The notes: generated by a model from the letters alone, not told the origin. DNA of 20,780 bases from an uncultured Phascolarctobacterium sp. (GCA_900545025.1 UQXH01000029.1:1-20780), one strand, 5' to 3'. Counted from the first letter of the stretch, positions 1 to 7,717 are shown. Numbers and translations: made by a program.

Positions 1-2
1 GT

Positions 3-78
3 GATCCACTAGCTCAGTCGGTAGAGCACCTGACTTTTAATCAGGGTGTCCCGCGTTCGAGTCGCGGGTGGATCACCA
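3..78 (+). tRNA. tRNA-Lys (anticodon TTT)
   Basis: Cloverleaf read directly from the sequence. A 7-bp acceptor stem GATCCAC/GTGGATC is followed by discriminator A and an encoded CCA. The D arm starts TAGCTC with the AGTCGGTAGA loop. The anticodon arm is CCTGA-CTTTTAA-TCAGG with TTT at the centre, and the T arm is CCGCG-TTCGAGT-CGCGG. The start at base 3 was chosen because it pairs the acceptor stem fully and puts TA at positions 8-9 just before the D stem. The length of 76 nt is normal. The promoter must lie left of the window. Confidence 0.97.
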
Positions 79-104
79 TTTTTATTTTAAGTATAAATAT
101 AAGG

Positions 105-140
105 AAGTCCGATTCTTATTGAGTCGGACTTTTTCTTTTT
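105..140 (+). terminator. Rho-independent terminator after tRNA-Lys
   Basis: The arms AAGTCCGA (105-112) and TCGGACTT (124-131) pair perfectly, extended inward by three more pairs (one G-T), and are followed by a T-rich run to 140. It sits 26 bases after the tRNA CCA and is the natural end of that transcript. Confidence 0.85.
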
Positions 141-149
141 GCTTGTAAC

Positions 150-203
150 TTATGCACATGGTTATCAACATTGTGGATAAGTGAATGTGGATAGAGTGGA
201 TAA
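150..203. promoter_or_regulatory. Cluster of five DnaA-box-like 9-mers
   Basis: Five matches to the DnaA box TTATCCACA, or one-base variants, lie within 54 bases. They are TTATGCACA (150-158, plus), TTATCAACA (162-170, plus), TTATCCACA (172-180, minus, perfect), CTATCCACA (186-194, minus) and TTATCCACT (195-203, minus). The block lies between the tRNA-Lys terminator and the hemL terminator, in DNA without a gene. Dense box groups of this kind occur at replication origins and at DnaA-titrating or DnaA-regulatory sites. No dnaA or dnaN gene is visible in the window, so I do not call it oriC. Confidence 0.6.
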
Positions 204-206
204 ACT

Positions 207-241
207 AAAAAAACCGTAAAACTTTTGGTTTTACGGTTTTT
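207..241 (-). terminator. Terminator of the sirC-hemL operon
   Basis: A perfect 13-bp stem (210-222 with 228-240) has a 5-base loop. Read on the minus strand it is followed by an uninterrupted T run, 15 bases beyond the hemL stop codon. The plus-strand copy also ends in Ts, so it may work in both directions. Confidence 0.85.
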
Positions 242-256
242 AGTACTCGGTTTTAT

Positions 257-1555
257 TTAATTATTGGCTACTTTGACTGCTTTGAATGCTACTGCAGCTG
301 CATCAATAGTTTTTTGAATGTCTTCCGGTGAATGCGCCAGTGAGATAAAGTTGGTTTCAAACTGAGACGGCGGCAGATAGATGCCTTTCTCCAGCATACT
401 GTGGAAATAGATTTTGAAAGCCTCTAAATCACATGCCGCAGCGGATGCATAATCAGTAACAGGTTTATCGCTGAAGAAAACAGTAAACATGCTGCCCAGA
501 CGATGAATCTGTACAGGTACGCCTGCTTCTGCAGCAGCTTTTGCCAGTCCGCCGGTCAGGATAGCAGTCATGCTTTCCAGCTTTTCACAAACTTTGTTTT
601 CTTCCATATAGGTAAGGGCGGCAATACCGGCTGCCATAGCCAGCGGGTTGCCGCTGAGGGTACCGGCCTGATACATGGGGCCGGCAGGAGCTACCATTTC
701 CATAATTTCACGTTTGCCGCCGTAAGCCGCTACCGGCAGGCCGCCGCCGATAACCTTGCCAAGGCAGGTGATATCGGGATCAATATCATATAAGGACTGG
801 CTGCCGCCCTGCGCGCTGCGGAAACCGCTCATAACTTCGTCGCAGATAAGCAGGCTGCCATGTTCTTTGGTAAGTTTGCGTACGGCTTCCAGATAGCCTT
901 CGTGCGGCAGTACAAGACCCATGTTGCCAGGAGTAGGCTCCAAGATAACGGCAGCAATTTCCTGACCGCGGTCAGCAAAGATTTGCTCCAGTGCGGGCAG
1001 GTCATTGAAGGGTACTGTAATAGTGGTTGCTGCTACAGATTTAGGCACGCCGGGGCTGTCCGGTACGCCGAAAGTAGCCGCACCGCTGCCGGCTTTTACC
1101 AGCAGGCTGTCATGGTGACCGTGATAGCAGCCGATGAATTTAACGATGCAGTCACGTCCGGTATAAGCTCGTGCCAGACGCAGCGCACTCATGGTTGCTT
1201 CGGTACCGCTGTTGACCATGCGCACCATTTCCATAGAGGGAACAAGACGGCAAACGATTTTTGCCAGCTCGGTTTCAGTCAGGGTAGGCGCGCCATAGGA
1301 GGTACCTTTGTCTGCTGCAGCCTTGATGGCATGGGTTACGCATTCAGGTACATGGCCCATTAAGAGCGGACCGTAGGATAAAACATAGTCGATATATTCA
1401 TTGCCGTCAATATCATAAATCTTACTGCCTTTGCCGCCAGCGATAAAAGGAGGTACACCGCCTACGCTGCGGAAAGAACGTACGGGGCTGTTAACGCCGC
1501 CGGGGATATATTGACGTGCTTCAGTAAAAGCAGCTTGTGATTTTGTATGTTCCAT
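257..1555 (-). CDS. hemL: Glutamate-1-semialdehyde 2,1-aminomutase
   Basis: This PLP enzyme converts glutamate-1-semialdehyde to 5-aminolevulinate, the second step of the C5 tetrapyrrole pathway in the cytoplasm. The protein shows the N-terminal GGVNSPVRSF motif, the phosphate-binding region NSGTEATM, the FIGCYHGHHD and LICDEVMSGFR motifs, and the Schiff-base lysine in CLGKVIGGG at about residue 267 (K265 in E. coli). The usual EPVAGNMG segment reads EPTPGNMG. The ATG at 1555 was chosen over an in-frame start 36 bases upstream because AAGGAG lies 8 bases before it. It gives 432 residues, normal for the family. It is the last gene of the six-gene operon, 17 bases after hemB, and a strong terminator follows. 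Confidence 0.97.
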   Translation of the reverse strand: MEHTKSQAAFTEARQYIPGGVNSPVRSFRSVGGVPPFIAGGKGSKIYDIDGNEYIDYVLSYGPLLMGHVPECVTHAIKAAADKGTSYGAPTLTETELAKIVCRLVPSMEMVRMVNSGTEATMSALRLARAYTGRDCIVKFIGCYHGHHDSLLVKAGSGAATFGVPDSPGVPKSVAATTITVPFNDLPALEQIFADRGQEIAAVILEPTPGNMGLVLPHEGYLEAVRKLTKEHGSLLICDEVMSGFRSAQGGSQSLYDIDPDITCLGKVIGGGLPVAAYGGKREIMEMVAPAGPMYQAGTLSGNPLAMAAGIAALTYMEENKVCEKLESMTAILTGGLAKAAAEAGVPVQIHRLGSMFTVFFSDKPVTDYASAAACDLEAFKIYFHSMLEKGIYLPPSQFETNFISLAHSPEDIQKTIDAAAVAFKAVKVANN

Positions 1556-1572
1556 GCAGATTTCTCCTTGGA

Positions 1573-2553
1573 TTATTTTTCCTGCAGCCATTTTGCTACA
1601 TCAAGAGCATGATAGGTGATAATCATTTTAGCACCGGCACGTTTGAAAGCCAGCATAGTTTCCATAACGATGCGTTTTTCGTCTATCCAGCCTTTTTCAG
1701 CAGCTGCCTTAACTATAGCGTATTCACCGCTGACATTGTAAACGCACAGCGGACGGTTAAAGGTTTCGTGTACGCGTTGTACGATATCGAGGAAAGCGAG
1801 CGCCGGCTTAACCATAATGATATCAGCGCCTTCTTCAATGTCCAGATAGGTTTCACGCAGTGCTTCATCGCTGTTGGCAGGATCCATCTGATAGCCTTTG
1901 CGGTCGCCGGCAGCCGGAGTGGAATCAGCCGCTGCACGGAAAGGGCCGTAATAAGCAGAAGCAAATTTTGCGGAATAAGCCATAATAGGTACATTGATAA
2001 AGCCTGCTTCATCCAAAGCAGTACGGATAGCGTGTACATAGCCGTCCATCATATTGGAGGGAGCAATGATATCAGCACCGGCTTTGGCATGGGAAACAGC
2101 AACTTTAGCCAGCAGCGGCAGAGTTTCGTCATTGTTGACAGTGCAGCCGTTTTCCAGTACACCGCAATGACCATGTTCAGTATATTCGCACAGGCACACA
2201 TCAGTAGTGATAACCAGTTCAGGGTATTTAGCTTTGATGAGCATGCAAGCCTGTTGAACAGGTTCTTCCATGTCCCAGGCACTGCTGCCGATTGCATTTT
2301 TATAGGAAGGCAGACCAAAGAGGATGATGGAAGGAATACCAAGTTTTACTACTTCATCAATACATTCGAGCACTCTGTCTACAGACCAGTGGTAGTTGCC
2401 AGGCAGAGACTCTATTTCGTGTTTAATATTTTTGCCGGGAACGACAAAAACAGGATAAATAAGGTCTTTAACAGAAATTTCAGTTTCGCGGATCATGCTG
2501 CGCAGATTTTCACTGGCACGCATACGGCGAGGACGGTAAATAGGAAAGCCCAT
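1573..2553 (-). CDS. hemB: Delta-aminolevulinic acid dehydratase (porphobilinogen synthase)
   Basis: It condenses two 5-aminolevulinate molecules to porphobilinogen. Both active-site lysines are visible: K196 in MAYSAKFASAYYGPFR and K249 in IIMVKPALAFLD. The cysteine triad in DVCLCEYTEHGHCG (residues 120, 122 and 130) marks the zinc-dependent active-site type. The length of 326 residues is typical. The ATG at 2553 is preferred over an in-frame GTG 9 bases upstream. The AAGGAG lies 8 bases before the ATG, inside the last codons of the preceding gene, and would abut the GTG. The stop of cobA/hemD is only 5 bases upstream, so translation is probably coupled. Confidence 0.97.
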   Translation of the reverse strand: MGFPIYRPRRMRASENLRSMIRETEISVKDLIYPVFVVPGKNIKHEIESLPGNYHWSVDRVLECIDEVVKLGIPSIILFGLPSYKNAIGSSAWDMEEPVQQACMLIKAKYPELVITTDVCLCEYTEHGHCGVLENGCTVNNDETLPLLAKVAVSHAKAGADIIAPSNMMDGYVHAIRTALDEAGFINVPIMAYSAKFASAYYGPFRAAADSTPAAGDRKGYQMDPANSDEALRETYLDIEEGADIIMVKPALAFLDIVQRVHETFNRPLCVYNVSGEYAIVKAAAEKGWIDEKRIVMETMLAFKRAGAKMIITYHALDVAKWLQEK

Positions 2554-2558
2554 GATAA

Positions 2559-4076
2559 TCACTCCTTGTAATAACTTTGGATGGCGGACATTAAACCGTC
2601 GATAGTATATTCAGCGGCAGTAACTGCCGGTGTAAGACCATTTTTGATGCAGGTTGCTGCGGTAACAGGACCAATAGCAGCGATAACTGTTTTTTGCAGC
2701 AAATCTTTTTTGTCGCCAAGGATGTCAAGCATATTGATAACAGTAGAGGAGCTGGTGAAGGTGATCATATCAGCTTCGCCGTTTTCCAGCAGTGCAAGCA
2801 GTTCGTCTTTGTTTTCACAATCAGTTACAGTTTCGTATGCAGTAACTACATCTACTTGGGCACCAAGCTCGCGCAGACGTTCAGGTAATACTTCGCGGGC
2901 AACTTTGGCGCGGGCAATCAGTACTTTATCACCGCTGATAATATTCTGCTGCAATGCATCAGCAAGTTCTTCTGCTTTGTAAGCGGAAGGTACCAGGTCA
3001 GCAGTAATGCCGTGAGCTGCCAGAGCTTTCGCAGTAGCACTGCCGATAGCGGCAATTTTTACGCCATACAGGCTGCGGCTGTCTTTGCCTGCTTTAGTAA
3101 GCTGTTCAAAGAAGTATTCTACGCCGTTGCTGCTGGTAAGTACCAGCCATTTGTAGGTGTCGATATTGCTGATAGCCTGCTGCAGCGGTGCATAATCAGC
3201 AGCAGGAACGATTTTAATAGAAGGAGCCTCAAGTACACGTGCGCCTTGCTCTTCCAGTTGTTTGGTCAGCTGGCTTGCTTGGGCGCGGGCACGGGTTACG
3301 ATAACGGTTTTGCCGAATAACGGCTTATTATCAAACCATTGCAGCTGGCTGCGCAGTTTTACTACTTCGCCAACCAGGAAGATTGCAGGCGGTTTCAGAT
3401 TATGTTTTTTAACATCAGCGGCAGCCTGGCCAAGGGTAGTTACCAGCGTACGCTGTTCAGGACGGGTGCCCCAGCGGATAACTGCAGCCGGGCAGTCGGC
3501 ACTGCGGCCGTTGGCAATGAGCTGGCTGCTGATACGTTCGATATTTTCAACACCCATAAGGAAGACCAGAGTATCTACTGCAGTAGCCAGACCTTTCCAG
3601 TTAATGGTAGATTCACCTTTAGTAGGATCCTCATGGCCGGTAATAACAGCAAAGGAAGTAGCAACATGGCGATGAGTTACAGGAATACCGGCGTATTCAG
3701 CTACAGCAATAGCAGAGGTTACACCGGGTACAAACTCAAAGGGCAGACCGGCTTCTAAAAGCTCGATGGCTTCTTCGCCGCCGCGGCCGAAGACAAAGGG
3801 ATCGCCGCCTTTCAGACGGGCTACAACTTTACCTTCTGCTGCCAGTTTTACCAGCAGTTTATTGATGTCGGGCTGGCGCATAGTATGATTGGCGCTGGCT
3901 TTGCCAACATAAACCATTTCCGCATCTTTGCGGGCATAGGCCAGAATGCGGGGATCTGCCAGACGGTCATATACAACAGCATCTGCCTTTTCCAGACATT
4001 CTTTGGCTTTTAAACCTAACAGGCCGGGATCGCCGGGGCCTGCACCAATCAGATATACTTTACCCTGTTTTGTCAT
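2559..4076 (-). CDS. cobA/hemD: Fused uroporphyrinogen-III C-methyltransferase / uroporphyrinogen-III synthase
   Basis: A two-domain protein of 505 residues. Residues 1 to about 245 are a SUMT (CobA) domain, with the SAM-binding GAGPGDPGLL (11-20), RLKGGDPFVFGRGG (87-100) and VPGVTSAIAVAEYAGIPVTHR. It methylates uroporphyrinogen III to precorrin-2. Residues from about 251 to the end, starting KPLFGKTVIVTRARAQAS, are a HemD domain that cyclises hydroxymethylbilane to uroporphyrinogen III. This fusion is common in Firmicutes and links HemD output directly to the siroheme/cobalamin branch. The ATG at 4076 has GGAG 9 bases upstream and aligns with the family start. An in-frame extension 93 bases further upstream runs back into hemC and was rejected. 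It lies 13 bases after hemC. Confidence 0.96.
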   Translation of the reverse strand: MTKQGKVYLIGAGPGDPGLLGLKAKECLEKADAVVYDRLADPRILAYARKDAEMVYVGKASANHTMRQPDINKLLVKLAAEGKVVARLKGGDPFVFGRGGEEAIELLEAGLPFEFVPGVTSAIAVAEYAGIPVTHRHVATSFAVITGHEDPTKGESTINWKGLATAVDTLVFLMGVENIERISSQLIANGRSADCPAAVIRWGTRPEQRTLVTTLGQAAADVKKHNLKPPAIFLVGEVVKLRSQLQWFDNKPLFGKTVIVTRARAQASQLTKQLEEQGARVLEAPSIKIVPAADYAPLQQAISNIDTYKWLVLTSSNGVEYFFEQLTKAGKDSRSLYGVKIAAIGSATAKALAAHGITADLVPSAYKAEELADALQQNIISGDKVLIARAKVAREVLPERLRELGAQVDVVTAYETVTDCENKDELLALLENGEADMITFTSSSTVINMLDILGDKKDLLQKTVIAAIGPVTAATCIKNGLTPAVTAAEYTIDGLMSAIQSYYKE

Positions 4077-4089
4077 TTTGTCACACTCC

Positions 4090-5010
4090 TTATAAGATAT
4101 CGGCAAGAATCTGCTCGCCGCCTTCGGTAAGCATCTGTTGGCCGAGCTTGCGGCCAAGGCCGACAGCATCAGCAGCCGGACCGGTAATATTGTTGCGCAG
4201 TACTTTGCTTCCGTCTAAAGAAGCAATTACTGCTTCGATTTTTACATTGTCATTTTCTACTTCGGCATGAACACCGATAGGTACCTGGCAGCCGCCTTCA
4301 ATCAGACCGAGAAATGCACGTTCTGCATCGGTAGCCTGTTTGGTGGGCAGGTCATTTAAAAATGCCAGCATCTCGCGTACTTCTTTGTTATCGCTGCGGC
4401 ATTCAATAGCTAAAGCGCCCTGACCTACAGCAGGCAGGCAGACGGTAGTGGGAATAATTTCGCGGATGCGGTCGGCGTGACCAAGACGTTCCAGTCCGGC
4501 AGCGGCTAAGATGATGGCATCCATCTGTCCTTCATCCAGCTTCCGCAGACGGGTATCAACATTACCGCGCAAATCTACAATCTTAAGGTCGGGACGGACT
4601 GCCAGCAGCTGTGCCTTGCGGCGCAGACTGGAGGTCCCGAGAACAGCTCCCTGCGGAAGTTCGCTGAAAGAAGCATATTTATTGCTGACAAAGGCATCGC
4701 CCACATTGGCGCGGGTAGTGATGGCAGTCAGACACAAGCCTTCCGGCAGTACTGTAGGCATGTCTTTTAAGCTGTGTACTGCTAAATCAACGGTACCGTC
4801 TAACAGTTCAGTTTCTATCTCTTTAGTAAAAAGGCCTTTACCGCCAATCTGGGCCAGCGGCACATCCAGAATGCGGTCGCCTTTGGTAACGATTTTTTTC
4901 AGGGTTACCTGGCAATCGGGATATTGTTTGCGCAGCAGGCCGGAAATGTGATTGCTCTGCCATAGGGCCAGCAGGCTCTGCCTAGTCCCAATTATCAAAT
5001 TTGCTTTCAT
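4090..5010 (-). CDS. hemC: Hydroxymethylbilane synthase (porphobilinogen deaminase)
   Basis: It polymerises four porphobilinogen units into hydroxymethylbilane. The start LIIGTRQSLLALWQ, the HSLKDMPTVLP loop, GTSSLRRKAQLL and DLRGNVDTRLRKL are family motifs. The dipyrromethane cofactor cysteine is C241 in IEGGCQVPIG (C242 in E. coli). The length of 306 residues is normal. The ATG at 5010 was chosen over in-frame GTG and TTG codons just upstream because GGAGAGGAG ends 7 bases before it. The start lies inside the 3' end of hemA, overlapping it by 29 bases, which suggests translational coupling. Confidence 0.97.
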   Translation of the reverse strand: MKANLIIGTRQSLLALWQSNHISGLLRKQYPDCQVTLKKIVTKGDRILDVPLAQIGGKGLFTKEIETELLDGTVDLAVHSLKDMPTVLPEGLCLTAITTRANVGDAFVSNKYASFSELPQGAVLGTSSLRRKAQLLAVRPDLKIVDLRGNVDTRLRKLDEGQMDAIILAAAGLERLGHADRIREIIPTTVCLPAVGQGALAIECRSDNKEVREMLAFLNDLPTKQATDAERAFLGLIEGGCQVPIGVHAEVENDNVKIEAVIASLDGSKVLRNNITGPAADAVGLGRKLGQQMLTEGGEQILADIL

Positions 5011-6286
5011 CACCAAACTCCTCTCCGGTTTCGTTTAATTGGAATAATTCACAGATTATCTGTTTATAATCTTCTTCACGTTCAGTGCCGGCAACGCTGT
5101 TCATGGCCTTCATGGGCTCGCGCAGGAATTTATGTTCCAGACGCTGAGTCATCAGGTCGATGATGCGGCGTTCTTTATCAGTTAGTTCCGGCAGTTTGAC
5201 AAAGGCCTTCTTCAGAATTTTTTGCCGCAGAAAGTTCATCTTGTCGTGCAGCTGCACCATGACGGGACGCATGGTATAATAGCGCAATCTTTCCTTGAGG
5301 GCTAAAATTTCTTCTTCAATAATCTGGGCTGCCACCCGGGCTTCGTTAGAACGGAAATTCTTATTGACATCGACGACATCTTCCAGGTCGTCGATGTTAT
5401 AGACGGTAACGCCTGCCATTTCTCCCAGCAGCGGGTCAACGTCACGGGGAACGGCAATATCCACAAGGATTAACGGTTTGCCGTTACGTTTAGGCAGCAA
5501 TGGGCCGAGATTTTCTACAGTGAGCACATAGTGGGGCGCGCCTGTAGAGGTAATGATGATATCGGCTACGGAAGCCTGTTCAAACATCTGTGAATAGGGA
5601 ATAGCCGTGCCGTTGAATTTTTCAGCCAGTTCTTTGGCATGGTCAAGATTGCGGTTGCTGACGAAGATAGTACGCGCTCCCTTATCAATCAAATGGCGGG
5701 CAGTAAGCTCACTCATGTGACCGGCGCCGAGTACAAGGATATTAGCCTTGCTTAAATCGCCGATAATATCAATAGCCAGGTCGACTGCCGCAGAAGATAC
5801 GGATACGCTGCTGTAAGCAATCTTGGTTTCAGTACGTACGCGTTTGCCTACGGCAATAGCTTTGTTCAAAAGGGTATTGAGGATAGTATCCGTCATACCA
5901 TTAGTACGGGCAATATGGTAGGCGTTCTTGATCTGGCTGAGTATTTGCCCTTCGCCGATAACCAGGGAGTCTAAGCTGGAAGCTACGCGAAACAGATGAC
6001 GCACACATTGGGTACCGGAAAGGTTGTAAAAGTAGTCCGGCTTATATTGTTCTCCTGCCAGATGACGCAGCAGGTGTTTTACGAAAGGAATTGATTCATC
6101 CGTATTTTCCATAACCATGTACAGCTCGGTGCGGTTACAGGTAGAAAGCAGCATGGCTTCAGGAATATTATCATAATTACGCAGACGACGCATAATGCTG
6201 GCTGCGCGGTCGGCAGTAAAATTGAAGCGTTCCCGGATTTCAACGGGCGCTGTTCTGTGATTGAGTCCTAAAACGGTTAACTGCAT
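4982..6286 (-). CDS. hemA: Glutamyl-tRNA reductase
   Basis: This NADPH enzyme reduces glutamyl-tRNA to glutamate-1-semialdehyde, the committed step of the C5 route. The N-terminus LGLNHRTAPVEIRERF, the catalytic C50 in LLSTCNRTELY, SLVIGEGQILSQIKNAY (about 108-123) and the NADP-binding VLGAGHM near 185-191 identify the family. The C-terminal dimerisation region is present. The length of 434 residues is normal. The start codon lies inside sirC and overlaps it by 47 bases, with GGAG about 10 bases upstream. At the other end it overlaps hemC. The C-terminal tail is acidic. Whether haem feedback acts on it cannot be seen. Confidence 0.97.
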   Translation of the reverse strand: MQLTVLGLNHRTAPVEIRERFNFTADRAASIMRRLRNYDNIPEAMLLSTCNRTELYMVMENTDESIPFVKHLLRHLAGEQYKPDYFYNLSGTQCVRHLFRVASSLDSLVIGEGQILSQIKNAYHIARTNGMTDTILNTLLNKAIAVGKRVRTETKIAYSSVSVSSAAVDLAIDIIGDLSKANILVLGAGHMSELTARHLIDKGARTIFVSNRNLDHAKELAEKFNGTAIPYSQMFEQASVADIIITSTGAPHYVLTVENLGPLLPKRNGKPLILVDIAVPRDVDPLLGEMAGVTVYNIDDLEDVVDVNKNFRSNEARVAAQIIEEEILALKERLRYYTMRPVMVQLHDKMNFLRQKILKKAFVKLPELTDKERRIIDLMTQRLEHKFLREPMKAMNSVAGTEREEDYKQIICELFQLNETGEEFGDESKFDNWD

Positions 6287-6905
6287 GTAATATTTTCTCC
6301 TTTGCTATGGTAATGCTGCCTTCCTGCAGCAGTTCAAGTATCTCAGGTGTCAGCGTCTGGCGCCAAAAGGCAGTGCGTTGCTTGGGTGTAGAAGGAATCT
6401 GCTTGACCTCCTGCCTTATGTCTGATAAAAAATCGTTGAATTCTGCAAATGCAGTCGACAATGTATGACTCAGATGTGCTTTAAGCAGCCTGGTATAAGC
6501 CGGTATGCCTCCGGTAGCTACGGCAACGGTAATGCTGCCGCATTTAATGGTAGAGGGAACTGTGAAATTACTTAGCTCTGGCTCTGTAACATTGTTGCAT
6601 AAAAAAGGCGCGTCAGCCGTTACCTGACGGTTTACTTCTTTACTATCCGTAGCGGCAATTACCAGAAAAGCATTCTGCAGCAGCTCCTTGCTGTAGCAGA
6701 CGGAGAGCAGAGCAACTGGCTTGTTTTCGGCAGACTGCAGCAGTTGCGGACAAAACTGAGGCGCAGCAACAGTCACATGTGCTCCGGCCTGACAAAGAGT
6801 ATCCAGCTTGCGGGCTGCTACGCTGCCGCCGCCGATGATGACGCATTCTTTGCCCTGCAGATTCAGCATGGCCGGATAGGTAAAAACAGCTTCTTTTTGA
6901 GACAT
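6240..6905 (-). CDS. sirC: Precorrin-2 dehydrogenase / sirohydrochlorin ferrochelatase-like protein
   Basis: A CysG N-terminal/Met8-type protein of 221 residues, expected to oxidise precorrin-2 to sirohydrochlorin with NAD and possibly to insert iron. The NAD-binding IIGGGSVAARK spans about 23-33, LVIAATDSKEVN is near 81-92, and the TVPSTIKCGSITVAVATGG segment is typical. It is first in the operon and overlaps hemA by 47 bases. At the position where CysG has NVVDAP with the active-site aspartate (D104 in enterobacterial CysG), this protein reads NNVTEP. That aspartate is therefore replaced by threonine, with glutamate next to it. The substitution may alter chelation or dehydrogenation, or may be a clade trait. 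The ribosome binding site is weak (GGTGATA). Confidence 0.88.
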   Translation of the reverse strand: MSQKEAVFTYPAMLNLQGKECVIIGGGSVAARKLDTLCQAGAHVTVAAPQFCPQLLQSAENKPVALLSVCYSKELLQNAFLVIAATDSKEVNRQVTADAPFLCNNVTEPELSNFTVPSTIKCGSITVAVATGGIPAYTRLLKAHLSHTLSTAFAEFNDFLSDIRQEVKQIPSTPKQRTAFWRQTLTPEILELLQEGSITIAKEKILHAVNRFRTQSQNSAR

Positions 6906-6925
6906 ATTATCACCATATTTTTTAT

Positions 6926-6942
6926 ATGAGAATAGATTTCAT
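6926..6942. promoter_or_regulatory. Candidate repressor operator at the sirC-hemL promoter
   Basis: ATGAGAATAGATTTCAT is an imperfect palindrome (ATGA..A/T..TCAT; 5 of 8 positions pair) located just downstream of the likely -10 of the tetrapyrrole operon. Its left half resembles Fur/PerR-family half-sites (TGATAAT) with one change, and the right half is a poorer match. This is a weak candidate only. Confidence 0.25.
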
Positions 6943-6946
6943 TAAA

Positions 6947-6975
6947 ACTATATCTTAACTTAAATATAATATCAT
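6947..6975 (-). promoter_or_regulatory. Candidate sigma-A promoter of the sirC-hemL operon
   Basis: On the minus strand, ATGATA (6975-6970) and TATAGT (6952-6947) are separated by 17 bases. The -10 matches 5 of 6 and the -35 matches 4 of 6. It lies about 40 bases before the sirC start in very AT-rich DNA, so chance matches are possible. Confidence 0.4.
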
Positions 6976-7120
6976 ATATTGCTCATTATTACCAGTTTTT
7001 CAGCTGTTTTAAGTACTGTAAATGAAGCAGGAAAAATTCTTTAACCGCAGAATAAATATATTGTTAATATTTTAGGTAAAGGTCCGCTATGTTACGGAAA
7101 TAGATGAAGGGGGTATCCTT

Positions 7121-7717
7121 ATGAATTGCGCTTTCTGCAAACATCATAATTGTTATGTCAAGGGACAAAACTGCACGAGATACAGTGTGGAAGAAGCGGT
7201 GGCTTTGTACGATGAGGAAGACAAGGCTATTATGAAGGCGGCTGCAGCTACGGAAAGCCGTAACTATTTAAAAATGACCAGACTGGAAGAAAGTCTCTTT
7301 TTCCTGCAGCAGCTGGGCGTAAAGAAAATTGGTATTGCTTTCTGCATTGGCTTGGCTAATGAAGCGAAGTTCTGCGCCCAGTATTTTAAAAATGCAGGCA
7401 TAGCAGTAGACTCTGTTTGCTGCAAGAACTGCTCTATTGATAAAGATGTGATGGAACTGGAAAAAATTAAACCGGGGCAGCGTGAAGCAATGTGCAATCC
7501 TAAGATGCAGGCACAGCTGCTTAACGAAGCACATACGGAGATGAATTTTATTGTCGGCTTGTGCGTAGGTCATGATATGATTTTCACGAAGGCTTCTGCA
7601 GCGCCTGTTTCCAGCCTGATTACCAAGGACAGGGTACTTGCCAATAATCCTGCCGGAGTAGTTTATTCCCGTTACTGGCGCAGGAAATTAGGTATATTGG
7701 AAGAGGGTACAGTATAA
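7121..7717 (+). CDS. DUF1847 family cysteine-rich protein
   Basis: A 198-residue protein of unknown function matching the DUF1847 family as I recall it. It carries C3, C6, C11 and C18 at the N-terminus, then C75 and C85, the C100-C101-C104 group (CCKNC), C125, and GLCVGHD with C148 and H151. The C-terminal pattern SAAPVSSLITKDRVLANNP is family-typical. The cysteine spacing suggests metal or iron-sulfur binding, which is inference. No signal peptide or membrane segment is visible, so it is probably cytoplasmic. AGGGGG lies 8 bases before the ATG. It is divergent from the sirC operon and followed by a strong hairpin before the next gene. No function is assigned. Confidence 0.85.
   Translation: MNCAFCKHHNCYVKGQNCTRYSVEEAVALYDEEDKAIMKAAAATESRNYLKMTRLEESLFFLQQLGVKKIGIAFCIGLANEAKFCAQYFKNAGIAVDSVCCKNCSIDKDVMELEKIKPGQREAMCNPKMQAQLLNEAHTEMNFIVGLCVGHDMIFTKASAAPVSSLITKDRVLANNPAGVVYSRYWRRKLGILEEGTV

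Noticed and set aside
1537..2571. Long open frame on the plus strand opposite hemB (344 codons)
   Set aside because: It lies wholly antisense to a clear hemB with all catalytic residues, its product matches no family I recognise, and no ribosome binding site supports it. Similar antisense frames opposite the ATPase gene (15905-16714) and the znuA-like gene (19801-20709) were rejected for the same reason.
4982..5010. Overlap of hemA and hemC as a possible frameshift or assembly error
   Set aside because: Both proteins are full length with normal ends, and hemC has a good ribosome binding site within hemA, so this is an ordinary coupled overlap.
7021..7110. Plus-strand promoter for the DUF1847 gene (TTAACC with TAATAT, or TTGTTA with TATGTT)
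   Set aside because: Each pair has a weak hexamer or wrong spacing in AT-rich DNA, so I do not call one.
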